Assembly (NCBI GenBank): GCA_037042915.1
Contig: CM073197.1
Location: 186,001 to 250,000, forward strand
From: Auricularia sp. M13
Lineage: Eukaryota > Basidiomycota > Agaricomycetes > Auriculariales > Auriculariaceae
Direction of reading: 5' to 3'
DNA: 64,000 nucleotides
Shown piece by piece: positions 42,843 to 53,794 of this stretch (the stretch's first letter is position 1; the number at the start of each line of letters is the position of its first letter). The notes under the pieces were generated by a model. It was not told where the DNA came from, did no database searches, and saw nothing but the letters and a program-made list of their open reading frames with translations. A program made the translations under genes and the position numbers.

Positions 42843-43491
42843 GGTCCGCCCCTGTCTATGGTATGAAATTACGTAATTCTGGGGTAGGGGGGACGAATTA
42901 GAATTAGAATATGTCGCCCTGAGACGGTGGGGAAGGGACGTGGGGATCGCTCGTCTGCCACGTCATGTCACATGTGGGGGGTTCTTTCTCAGAGCAACGC
43001 GTCCTGGAGAATTCGGGCGCAGATTCCAGAACAGTACACTCGGACGCAGAAATGGGGTCAAGTATCAGGTGAAATGGCGATGAAATGAATGATCAAGCTC
43101 AAGGGTTGATTCTGCTATCATCTCATAAAAACCGATTATGCGTTGAAGAAGTTGAAGAAGAACTGCTGAAAGACAAGCGGGACGGTCAGAAGGTAGAACG
43201 CGTTACGGCCCATCATGCTGCGCTCCGTCAATTTCCCAGGCATGACGCGCGTTAGCGGGCCCTACTGTATGCCGGGAATTGGACGCCGTGCTGCAGAGTT
43301 TCACGGAGTTTTTGGAGCGCTAGCGGGACAACACGAGAATCAGACTCCGCCGACGCCTCTTGCTCCGCGACCGCTCACGGCAGCCCAAACAGCCTTGTTT
43401 TTTTTTGTCACTTGAAGCGAGCTGCTCCGCCCGGTGTACGCGTCTCGTGCGCAGCTTGGCTGGGGATCGTCGAGGTTTTCCGCAATTTGAA

Positions 43492-43597
43492 GGATCGTCG
43501 ATATCTCGTGCTAGGATCGTCGACGTCTCTCGTGCTAGGATCGTCGATGTCTCTCGTGCTAGGATCGTCAACGTCTCTCGCGCTAGGATCGACGGCT
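43492..43597. repeat. 24-bp minisatellite (four copies)
   Basis: Units of the form GGATCGTCGACGTCTCTCGT + GCTA. The first unit is 22 bp and the next three are 24 bp, with one or two substitutions each. The period is a multiple of three, so two frames stay open, but no surrounding gene is evident. Confidence 0.8.
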
Positions 43598-44809
43598 TGC
43601 GTGGAATCTGGATGCCGTTCACCGACTTCGGTTCGGTCCAATGCGCGCGTGTGGGTCACATGTTGCTTGCGCTGGCACCACGCAAACCTGAAGACGTGGA
43701 CGGCCAGGATGGTACGGGCGCTAGGCTGTACCATTCTTGGTTTCCCGAAAGCATCCAGGGCGGTTGGCGCACCTTGCCTCGAATTTCTCGGCGCCGGCTT
43801 TACAGAAATCATCTGCGCGACCTTGATCTGAATTGCACACATGCATCTTTCGTGTTACTTGGCCTACAGCTTGTTTTGTTTGCTCTGCGCCGGTACCACG
43901 CTACCTATCCGGCGTTTAACTTCGCGATATATCGCTTTACTACTCCTTGCGCCCGTATGCTTTCCACTTCAGAGGCGCCAATAACCAGAGGGATCTGCGT
44001 GACGCTGAACGGGCCGCTCGCTGGTTAGTGGCGTCTGACTGGCGACTGCGTTCGTTCCCGGTCCACGTTAGACTCTGTAATGCATTTGGCAACTCGCCTG
44101 CACATGCAGTACTGGCGTACCCCGTATGATAAGTCCCGATTCGAACCCGCGCGTCCTGCATACTTATTGTCTGGCCTCCCGCTTAACATTCCGCGCGGTG
44201 CTCGCAGCCACTTCCAGTCTCGAATCATCTTACGGGAGCGGTACGCTGTGTGTCTACTTGCATGTCCGGCGCCGACGGCCTGACAAGTTGAAGCGTAGCA
44301 GATCGACTCCGGAGCGCTGGATACAGCCCCGCCACACACATCGGCCTGGGAGGATTGTCGACTCGAAGTTTGCGCGTCAGTGTCAGGACAGTCAACCATG
44401 CGCGAAAGGCAATCCGGCGAATACGAGGCGACGCCTGGGCAGCCAACTTCTCGAGGCACCAATCCAGATTAAGCTTCAGCTCTCAAGTGTCACAGGCTCG
44501 GTAAGCGCAAAAAAAAAAAAAAAAAACAAGAGGCAAAGTTTTCCGATGCGGACCACGCAGGATTCAAGATGCGAAGGTTCGTGCGCCGGCGCGTTTACAG
44601 AACCGCCTTGTGCCAGTGGCATCTTTCCCATTGCGATTGCACCTGACCAGTGACAGATCAGCTGACAGTTCCTCCAGACGGCGAGATTCGTGGCATCTAT
44701 GGGCTGTGTCTACGCCGGTACGCTCAGGCCCGGGCTTCGCGCGCACAGTATGCAAGCTCATATAAAAAGTGTCGCAGCTGAGAAGGATGCTCGCAACCTT
44801 ATCACCCGT

Positions 44810-46361
44810 ATGGACCCCGCTCGGGTCATTGAGGTGGTCGAACGCGCCCAGCTATATAAGGTAGAATATTAGCCACTCACTGTATCCCATTCCTCGCTGA
44901 ACCATCGCAAGTAGATTCTCTTCAGTGCGTCAATGTGATAGCACTTAGCCTGGCGCTGAATCCTCAAAGCATGCAACGCCGTGCTGTTTGTACGTCCCTC
45001 AGACTAAGACGCCCGGCGCTGCGTCCCCCGATCTCAAATTTGTTCACCAGCTATACGAGTACCTCATCACCATCGGCGACGAAATCGAGCTCATGTGGTC
45101 GACGGCATGGAGCCCCGCTGTCTTTCTGTACGGCGCATCTCGGTATCTCGCTGTGCCTGAGATTTGCGCGGAGATGATCTGTGCGGCGCCATCTCGCACA
45201 CACACTTCGGCGGTTTCTCACCCATTGGCACCAGTCATCTTCGGCGACCTCAGCACACGGAAATGCAGGATGATCTTGGCTTATGCTGGCGGTGAGTCTA
45301 CGGGCCTCTCAATGTCTGCATCCCACACTTCCTTGCGGAACTGAATCAAATGCTCTCCCGCAGATTCCGTCATCATAGGAATGCTGCTTGGGCAAGGTGA
45401 GTTCGACTATCAGTGCGATCTTTCCCACCTAGCTGAGCGCCTCAGGCATCGTCATCCTCAGAACCTGGGCACTATGGAACGACTCTCGCTGCATATCTAG
45501 TGCCCTAATGGTGATTGGGACGCTATGCTCGGGCGTCATCGTGTACAGAGCCGTGGGATGGGCCATCAACATCAAAGGTACTTCAATGCCTCCATCCCAG
45601 TTCTCACAGTACATTTGCTGACTCGTCCGGATTCTAGCGACGGCCGATAGAACCGTCTCACCGTATCTGCGGGGATGCGCCGTCGAGCCCCCTTACCACC
45701 TATTCTACATAGCTTGGCTTGTGTTCTGTAGCACCGACATCGGTACGTTGTGTCCCCCGTGCGTGGAACAACAGCTGAAAAGCGTACATATACAGCGATG
45801 ATATGTCTCACCGTGATCAAGTACAGACGGGAATGTGCCGCGCGCTCGACACCAGGCTCTTTACTGTCCTCTGCAGCAAGGCTTTGGCGCGGCTCCCCGG
45901 ACTTGACAAGCTCGCTCTACCGCGAGGGTACGCCGTTTTGCATCGTGTTGTCAATGGCTAACTCATACGGCGGGATCAGCTTTCACATACTTTACCGCCA
46001 TGCTCAGTATGTCAATCAGGTCCGCGCAGCTCGGACTGAAAGGGGCTGTAGTCTTTGCCCTTTCGACTATTGCGGTCTCATTAACTATCCCGGTGCGCAG
46101 ACCGCAGGGGATTCTTTGTGAAAACTCATGTCTATCATACAGGGCCATTATCGTATTCTGTTCTACGGGTAAGTGGATCAGTTCTACGGAGAACATTGCT
46201 GAGAAATGGTACATAGCACAGAAAGAATACTATACACGTCGCTGGCATGCCGCATCATGCTCAACCTCCGTGCAGCTGCGAAGCATCCAAGCACAACGAT
46301 CGACACCCTCGCAACGAATCACGCAGTGGCGTTTTGGGCTCGCGAAAATGTGGAGGGATGA
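44810..46361 (+). CDS. DUF6533-type multi-span membrane protein, copy 1
   Basis: Many short exons. Exon 1 (44,810-44,860) encodes the 17 residues MDPARVIEVVERAQLYK. After two introns comes the DUF6533 signature LYEYLITIGDEIELMW, with AVFLYGASRYL (about 45,052-45,175). An exon with IVILRTWALWNDSRCISSAL and a membrane helix (TLCSGVIVYRAVGW) lies at about 45,445-45,578. Further exons have SPYLRGCAVEPPYHLFYIAW and LYREGTPFCIVLSMANSYGG. The last exon reads CRIMLNLRAAAKHPS and AVAFWARENVEG, with stop at 46,359-46,361. The predicted product is a polytopic, seven-helix-like membrane protein of unknown function. A TATA box sits 49 bp before ATG. Exon layout and protein match the gene at 50,532. Not all junctions were resolved, so I cannot exclude a defect. 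Confidence 0.68.
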
Positions 46362-46734
46362 GCGTCGCACTGATTTCCAGCGATGGACTAGTAAGTAGTA
46401 ATTTGGTTCTTCTGTAACTGGATCAATTGGACATTTGGGGGGTGCAATTTGAGATATTGCATTGTACACGTAATTTCTTCGAAGAGATGGCAGGACAGAA
46501 TATGTAAATATTGTTCGTCCTCGCATGCGACCTACCAGGCTTGCCTCCGAAATAGCAGTGACCTGAGTCGTCCTTATCTCGCTCTGATCCCAGTACAACG
46601 CGCTCGATTACAATAGGTATCGCAAAAGTAAGTAAACACACACGCACAGACACACCAGTGTAGTAATACACCTCATCGCACACTAAAAAGACACTTCTTC
46701 CCCTGCACACCTCGCTTCCTCTCAGCCCCTCCCA
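46362..46734. other. convergent intergenic region
   Basis: No gene seen. It separates the 3' ends of the DUF6533 gene and the acidic protein gene. Confidence 0.45.
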
Positions 46735-49130
46735 CTACCACTCCGCCCTCCCCCCTCCACCTCCACCATCACCTTCAAACCGCACCCAACTAACACTAAA
46801 CCGTCTCACACACTCCACCCGCTGCTCCTGCACGCCCACAGCCTGCACAGAAAGCACAAACAGCCTCTCAGTCGCGCGCGCGAAGAAGTGGCGCGGGAGC
46901 GTCGCTTGGAGGGCGTATGCTGCGCCGGCGCCGGGGAGGGGGAAGAGCGCGAGATTGCGGTGCTGTGAGGAGGCGGAGTGCAGGGAGGTCGAGGCTGTCC
47001 ATGGGTGGCGGTGGAGCAGGTGGGATGAGGAGGACGTGGGTGGGGGTATGGGTGGTGGGGACCGGGAAGTGGGGGATGTTGCGTGCGAGCGCGGGGAAAT
47101 CGCACTCCAATTTGAATCCGCTGCAGCTGAGGCGGACGAATCCAACGGGAGTAGCGGGGACGAGGGAGAGGGCAACGCAGAGGGGATTCCAGCGTCGGCG
47201 TCGGGAGTGAAAGTCACAGATGCAGGTGAAGGTGAGGGCGACGCAGATGCAGACGAGGGCGACCCGCAATGAACTTCAGCTCCAGCAAGCTCGCGCAGAA
47301 CAAACGGCGACACCAGCGGCCGCCTCGGCGGGCGCGGGAGCGCCGCGAGCGTCAGATGCAGACTGCGCGCGGGCCACAGGGCGGCGTCGAGCGTGATGGT
47401 CGCGTTGACGCGCGGCCGGACGGGGTGGAAGAACGTGAGGTCGTCGCCGGTCGCGCCGTGCAGCTCGATCGCGATGGGTTCCTGCAAGCGCGCGCGGCAT
47501 TAGCTGCGTGATTCTGTGTCCTGACGCACGATCTACGGGAGAGTTGGGAGGGAATACAGTGTGAGAGGGTCGAGGTTGAGGTGAATGGAGTGAAGGGAGT
47601 GGGAGAGGAGGGGTGATATGGAGAAGGAAGAACATGTTATGATGTAACTCACATAGGACGGCGAGACAGCAACGGACTCCTCCGGGTCCTCCCACGCGAC
47701 ACGCGACGCATCGGACGGCGTAGGACTCGGGGGCTGTGACACGGGCGGAGTACCGGGGTCGACGCCGGACGGCTCGCCGGGCACCAGGTTGTACTACAAG
47801 CAGAATCACCAATCGTCAATCAACCCCATCTCCAATTTCCTCGAGAAAAAAGTAAATAAATAAGCAGGACAGTACGCACAGTAACAGGTTGCATCTGCGG
47901 GTACTCGTCGTCCCACTCCTCCCGATCGTCCGATTTCGCCAAATCCGAGTCCGAGTCCGAGTCTGCGGAGGAAAGAGAGGCAGAAGAGGCGGCGGCGGCG
48001 ACTTCCTCAGGTGGCGCGGCCCAGTCGTTCTCCTCCTCGTCCCAGCCCCAGCTGCCGTCGGTCGTCGAGGCCCAGTCGAGCATGACGTCCTGCGGGAGGG
48101 TGCCCCAGCCTGAGTCGCCGTCAGAGTCGGATGAAGATTGGGAATCGTTATCTGCATCATACGGTGAGCAGCTCATGGGCGGTGAAATGCCAGGAGGGAC
48201 GTACCAGTATCGTTTTGTGGAGTGCCGGCGTCATCCCAGCTGAAGGAAGGCGTGGCGTCCGCGGTGTCCGCATATGGTGAACTGGATGAAACGGATGGTG
48301 TGGGCCAGGAGTCCACGATGTCCTCCGACTCGGGCTCCTCATCCCAGCCCGACTCGTCGTACTCGTGCTCTTGCACTGAAAATTATCAGCGATGCTATTC
48401 GATATTTCCACAACGGCAGCTTGCCAGCGTAGTCTTGCTCGTCGTTCCAGCCGGACGCGAAGTGGTCGTTGACTTGGCGCGCGTCGTCCCACGTATAATC
48501 GTTCCACGACGACCCGGAGCTCTCTGCCGCAGCGTTGCGAGAGTGACTGTCTGCCAATAAGATACAGAGATGAGCGACGTGGGGGCAGATTGCAGGCGTC
48601 AGAGCAGCGTACCTGCGATATCCTGCTCCCAATGAAACTTGACTTCACGGTGGCGTGACGCGCCAGCCAGTCTAGGCTCGGCCTGGATTGAAGAACGCCA
48701 GCTATCGACGCTGCCTGTGAGCACCGTCAACAAATGCCGTCGCCGGCGGACGCGTCGACGCGACATCGAAACATACCGCCGTCGTCGCCGTCGCCGTCGT
48801 CGCGCCCAGACGCAATGTGAACCTTGACCTCGCCATCGCGCCGCGCGTCGGCCCGCTTGGCAAAGTAGTCGCCGAGGTCGCTATCGCTGTCGCCTATTGC
48901 CACATTTCAGCCCACACACGCACGCCATACGCGTCAGCACGCACGATGATGGGAGGGGCGGACGGTGTCGTCGCTGTCGTCCGAGTCGTACTCGTCGTCG
49001 TCGCCGCCCGCATCACGGGCAGCGCGGTCGTTGTTGTCGGGCGTGGTGGCTTGGGGCGCCCGGGGGCGTGGGCGCGCGTGGTGGGGTGTGCGGGGGTATA
49101 AGAGCGCGGGCGGGGCGGTGGCGCATTCGC
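46735..49130 (-). CDS. uncharacterised acidic, tryptophan-rich protein (nine or more exons)
   Basis: Minus strand. Exons with agreeing phases: from about 49,030 to 48,945, then 48,893-48,777, 48,714-48,613, 48,550-48,425, 48,375-48,205, 48,151-47,880, 47,793-47,653 and 47,481-46,735. Exons 1-7 are rich in Asp/Glu/Ser with isolated Trp in acidic settings: GGDDDEYDSDDSDD, WNDYTWDDARQ, HEYDESGWDEEPE, SGWGTLPQDVMLDW, GSWGWDEEENDWA. The last exon looks folded, IAIELHGATGDDLTFFHPVR and ITLDAALWPARSLHLTLAAL, with a Ser/Pro-rich insert. One intron (48,376-48,424) uses a GC-AG boundary (GCAAGC donor). The 5' end is not resolved. WGTL after acidic residues could be an Atg8-binding motif (speculation). 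Family unknown. Confidence 0.6.
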
Positions 49131-50531
49131 AGTCCGTGGTCGCTGTGGTGGTTGTGGTTGTCGGTCCGCCTCGACGTCAACATCGCGCGGCACGTTGTCC
49201 CGGCAAGCGACAAGAACGCCCCAGACGCGCACCGCCACTTGCCCTGATTGATCCCGCGCGCCTATGCTTCCATCTATTTCTATCGCATTCCATGCGCGCT
49301 TCGTGCTGGTCAACGTTGGAACTTGCTTGGATGCCTTCGCCAGTGAGAAATCTCACCTATGGAAGAATGATATCCTGTACTGTATTAAAATAAGTCCATG
49401 ACCACAGTGACCACGCGACAGTCGGATTGGCAGCAGTCCTATACATTATATGTCTGCCTACTTAGTCAAATAATGTGAAATCTTTCACTTTATTGATTCT
49501 TTTTTCTGAGATAGACAACGCACTGTCAACCTCTGACAGGCAGCTGAAATACAGGTGGATCTCACCTTATAGCCGTTCTCCGGATATTCTTGCCCTTCGA
49601 TCAGGGCTAAACTAATGACCACATATTACACGGTAGCATTTGGCTATATATACTGTATTTTCCTTCTATTTCTCTCGTTTTAAAATCGGTGAGCGGGACA
49701 ACAACGCGAAAACAAACTCCGACCCATCATTCACTCCGCTCACTCTGCACGGCCATGGACAATGCGAGTTAGGTCAGCGCACCGCAACTGTCTTGGGTCC
49801 TGGGCGGATTTATGCAAGACCCGAACAATCATCGAGTCGGCGGCGGCGTTGAGTCAGATAGCACATTGCGCGGGAGTCAGTTCTTACTAGCCGGCCCGCG
49901 ACTGGCTCGACTGACGCGTGCGGCTGCATGTGACGCTACGACGAACTTATTCTGCCTCAGGGCTAACAGGCTACATGCTCCCTGTGTGTGCCCGCCTGCC
50001 TCGGACCGCCGCCCGCGCTTCATTTCTATTCGGCGTCCATGTCATAACCTGCCAGCGGGCCGCCAACCCTGGCTCTTTCTGTGTTGGCTCGATGCTTTTG
50101 GGACCTATAACTTGCCCTAGCATTGACTGCGAACAATCTTGACTTCTTTCCTCGTGATATACGGCGACTCGGACTCTGTCTGGCACGCGTTCCGAGTCAA
50201 TCATGACAGTCTACTCCTCCAACGTGACTTCGACGCTGTGCAGCCATTCAGTATCAAACCGGTACCCCCGACATGCTGCAGGGAGACGCACAGCAGGCGC
50301 CAGACATGGCCAATTGCAACACGGTCCGCGACGTCGGACAAACGGCAGCGCACGCAGGCGCTCGGGCGGCTGGACCGCCGAGTGCGCAGCGGCACTTGGA
50401 CATCCAACGCGCCTGTTCTCGTAGCCGCCACATAAAACGGCCAGCTTGAGCTGCCAGCATCCCGAATGATCGCGCCACTCGCGTTTCCCCCGGCAAGTTG
50501 ACCAGCGCAGGTCGACCTCTCTCTTCTGTCT
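49131..50531. other. intergenic, no gene recognised
   Basis: An AT-rich stretch at 49,440-49,690 and GC-rich DNA after. No convincing frame. CACATAAAACGG at 50,429-50,440 could be a weak TATA region for the gene at 50,532. Confidence 0.4.
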
Positions 50532-52175
50532 ATGGAAGGCCCGAAGCTTATCGCTGTGTTGGAAGCCGTTCACCTGTTCAAGGTATCGTGCTGTCCAGAT
50601 CCGAGGCCATGTCTTTACTTAACAACGCTCCATTCGTCGTACATAGATCATATTCAGTACGTCATGGCCCCATCCAATCGTCCGTCCAAACAGTCACTCA
50701 TTCTAAGTCCCTTCATCGGTAGCCTGCAACGCCGCGCTTTTCGTACGTTAAAAGCCAGTCATGCCACAATTCCACCGGGTTCTAATCGAATCCTAAAGGC
50801 CTATGAATTCTTCATCACCATCGGCGAAGAAATTGAGCTCGTGTGGTCGTCTTCACCCGGGCCCGCGGTCCTGCTATACTACGCGTCGCGGTACAGCGCC
50901 ATGGTCGAGATCTGCATGTACTTGGTCTGTGAGTGAAGTGCTCACCTAGGCTGTCAGCGCGAATACCGACTACCGACTACGTACTCACAATTCCTCCCAC
51001 CGGCAGTCTACTTCGGCAACCTCGAAATCGAAGTGTGCAAAATCACTTCATCGTTTGCCGCTCGTAAGACTCCACATCTCCTGGTAACTACTATATATCC
51101 AACCCGGTCTCACACGATATGTAGTCCTCGGCCTGCTGGGTATGCTCTTCGGCCAAAGTAAGCTCAGCGACGCGCCGAACAACATTTGTTGCCTTTGGCT
51201 GACTTCCTGCCCGCCGCAGGCATCATCGTCCTGCGCACTTGGGCGATATGGAACGGCTCGCGCTGCACGACGATCGCCTTCTCGTCGATGGCCGTGCTAT
51301 CTGCAGGCGTATACACCTATCTCATCTACGAATGGATAGCCACCGGCAGCTGTGCGCGGTGCCCTTCCTTTCTCGCGCTCACTAACCAGGCTCATTTTAC
51401 AAATCGTAACTAGTCATTGCCAGCAGCGCGCTCTCGCCAAATCTACGGGGATGCATCCATGTGTCCTCGTATGGTCAATTCTACCTGGAATGGGTCTTAT
51501 TCTGCTGCGTCGACTTCGGTGAGCCCGTTTTTTTCACGTTTACGGCTACTGAACTCGTTACCCAGCCTTTATATGTCTGACGGTGCTCAGGTTCAAACAG
51601 GAATGCGCCACCCGCCCGCAAGAGAGCATTCTCTCCTGCGTTTCATTGCTCTGGCATGGTTCCTCGGAACTGGCTATCTCGCTCTATCGTGACGGTGTGT
51701 CCGCTTCCATAATTCACAGTGCGCGAGGGAACTACTAGTAGCTTACTCGAGTTCTGCGTCACAGCGTTTGCCTACTTCACAGTCATGTTCTGTATGTTAT
51801 TTTCCACCTCTTCCGCGGAGTCAGGAGTGACTAAATTCTCGTAGTATTCGCGCTGTCAAATGTGGTAGCCACCTTCAGAGTCCCAGTGAGCATGCACACT
51901 CCAAGTCCAACTTCATAACTGGCAGGCGCACTCACTCAGGTTTCAAGGCTCCATACGGCGTCCTACTCTTTGCGTAAGTGCGAGTGATCATGTGGCCTGC
52001 GTACACTGCAGACTGAGATCGCCGCTACAGCACGGAGCGAATACTCTACACCTGCTTCGCGTGTCGCGTCGTGCTGAACCTGCGCGCCGCGGCCCCGAGT
52101 CAGCGTCGAATAACGCTTGCTACGATTGACCTTCAAGCTCTTGATCACGGAGTTTCCTTGGAGACCGGTGTTTAA
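50532..52175 (+). CDS. DUF6533-type multi-span membrane protein, copy 2
   Basis: Paralogue of the gene at 44,810. Exon 1 (50,532-50,582) encodes MEGPKLIAVLEAVHLFK, the same 17-residue length as in copy 1. Then come YEFFITIGEEIELVW and LLYYASRYSAMVEICMYL (about 50,800-50,935), VYFGNLEIEVCKI, and GIIVLRTWAIWNGSRCTTIA with LSAGVYTYLIYEW. SPNLRGCIHVSSYGQFYLEW follows, then a segment with LYRDGVSAS, and last CRVVLNLRAAAPSQRRITLA with stop at 52,173-52,175. The exon-intron layout is shared with copy 1 and introns are about 45-65 bp. Predicted polytopic membrane protein; function unknown. Confidence 0.68.
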
Positions 52176-52423
52176 TAAAGAAGAGCCACAGAGTGTTGGC
52201 GTGCCATAAATAGTGCACTTCTCGTTGCATGGACTGTATCTTCCCAGAGTCATGGTCGCTGTCCCGGTCTCCGCCTCACTTATGAGTTCCTGCCGCTGTT
52301 GGACTCAGAGCCTGTTTGGTGCCTACCGTTGTCCGTGGTAAACCGTCATGATCATCCCACCGCTGGGGCCCGATCTATGTATTCTAATTAGATACTGCAG
52401 ACGGTACTTCGAGGGAGTGTCTA

Positions 52424-53283
52424 CATATCATGTTCAAGAGAAAAATCGCACTTCACAATGTCCATAGAGAATGATATGTTCGCCTGCAGACGTTCCCGCG
52501 CTGATGCGCCGCCAAAGCTCCTGCCTTCGATGTCGATATCTAGGAGTTGGGAGATAACGGTGTCACTGACTGCCGGAGGTTCTTCGATAGCCACGGTGAT
52601 GGAAGAGCCTGGCTCGGACGCCCCAACGAGGTGCTTAATGCGAGCGACCACCGCGTCGGGCACGGCGCCGGCGTGTATATCGATCTGGGCGAGCTGCACA
52701 CTGGCAGAAGCAAGCCAGGGTCCCTGAATAGTGGAACTCCGTCGGCGTCTGTGCTGGTGAAACCTGCAAAGGAGGGGACCGAGTCGCAGTCGATCAAGAT
52801 GCGCATATCAACGCTGTGCGGGGCGGCTGGTAGAGGCGGGTTTTGCGCCAGGTCCCCGGCGAGAGACGTCCAGCAGGCTGTCGACAGCTGGATGTGCCGT
52901 ACCGTGCGCTGAATATCGTACATACCTCTCCGTTAGGTATCTCCAGACGTCGCCGGCGCCCCAGCCACTTTCCGATGTCGGCAGCGTGCGCACACGACCG
53001 TATGGACAGGATGTCTCTCATGCGCCTCGAACGCAACCAGGGGCCCAACTCCAGGTGGCCCAGAGCAGCGGCAAAGACAACGCAACAGCACGCCAACGTC
53101 GGGACACATGTGCAACGATAAGCTTGTGTTGGATCCAGCCCAGAGCATGATATCACTGAGCAGCTCGTCGTGCAGCACTTCGATGCCTGACATGGTTGAT
53201 GGTCGGGCGGAGTCGCGTTTGAATCCGGTGTACTGCAACCTGCTCAGTTCAACGGTTCGTAAATCTACCGCATATGAAAGCAC
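52424..53283 (-). pseudogene. F-box family pseudogene, internally deleted
   Basis: On the minus strand a start region reads SGIEVLHDELLSDIMLWAGS, like the F-box start of the 5.9-31 kb genes. The frame then changes several times (CPDVGVLLRCLCR; GDVWRYLTE; IQRTVRHIQLSTACWTSLAG), and the C-terminal part QLAQIDIHAGAVPDAVVARI ends at 52,421-52,424. The central leucine-rich region of about 250 residues is missing, so F-box and tail sit almost next to each other. It is a decayed relative, in opposite orientation and more than 20 kb from the intact genes. Confidence 0.55.
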
Positions 53284-53794
53284 TGACTTTCACCTGCAGA
53301 TGCATCATTGCATGTATCCTCCGCTTCGGCCAACTTGCAGCGCATTCACACTCGTCGCAATTCGTCCACAGTCTGAGTCTCTTCAACACCGATTGAAGTG
53401 GCTAATCCAGTCAGCACCAGTTCACATTACCCAAATTGAAAGAGCATCAGAAATGTCAGATCCAAAAAAAGAGCCATCTTTTCGACGAAAGGGGGGCAGG
53501 TAGGCGCGGCGGCGGCGGATGTAAGCTACTATTGGTGAGATGGAGTGAGAGATCAGAGTCAGAAACAACTAGAGGAGAGAAAGAGAAAGAGAAAAAGAAG
53601 GAGCTAACTAACTAACTACGCGAGATCGTGGGTTTCATATTCAAATCGGTCAATCAGCGAGCAAGCGGCAATCGGAGGGAAACAGCGAGGGAACCGGGTA
53701 GAGTTTTTTTGTTCGTCAACGAGTCGGAGACGTCTATGTCAAAGCGGGGAGGGCGCAAGAATCGACGAGGGGGCGAGGGGGTGAGCGGGGGGGT
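53284..53794. other. intergenic, purine-rich 3' flank of NAP1
   Basis: GAGAGAAAGAGAAAGAGAAA run at about 53,575-53,594 and CTAACTAACTAACTA at about 53,603-53,617. No gene seen. Confidence 0.45.

Larger units (their letters stand above)
42561..44809. other. intergenic with minisatellites, no gene recognised
   Basis: Holds the two minisatellites listed separately. A second poly(A) run (about 18 A, 44,509-44,526) might mark another retroposed fragment, although I see no duplication around it. TATAAAAAG at 44,761 is a good TATA box for the gene starting at 44,810. Open frames in between lack recognisable domains. Confidence 0.4.
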
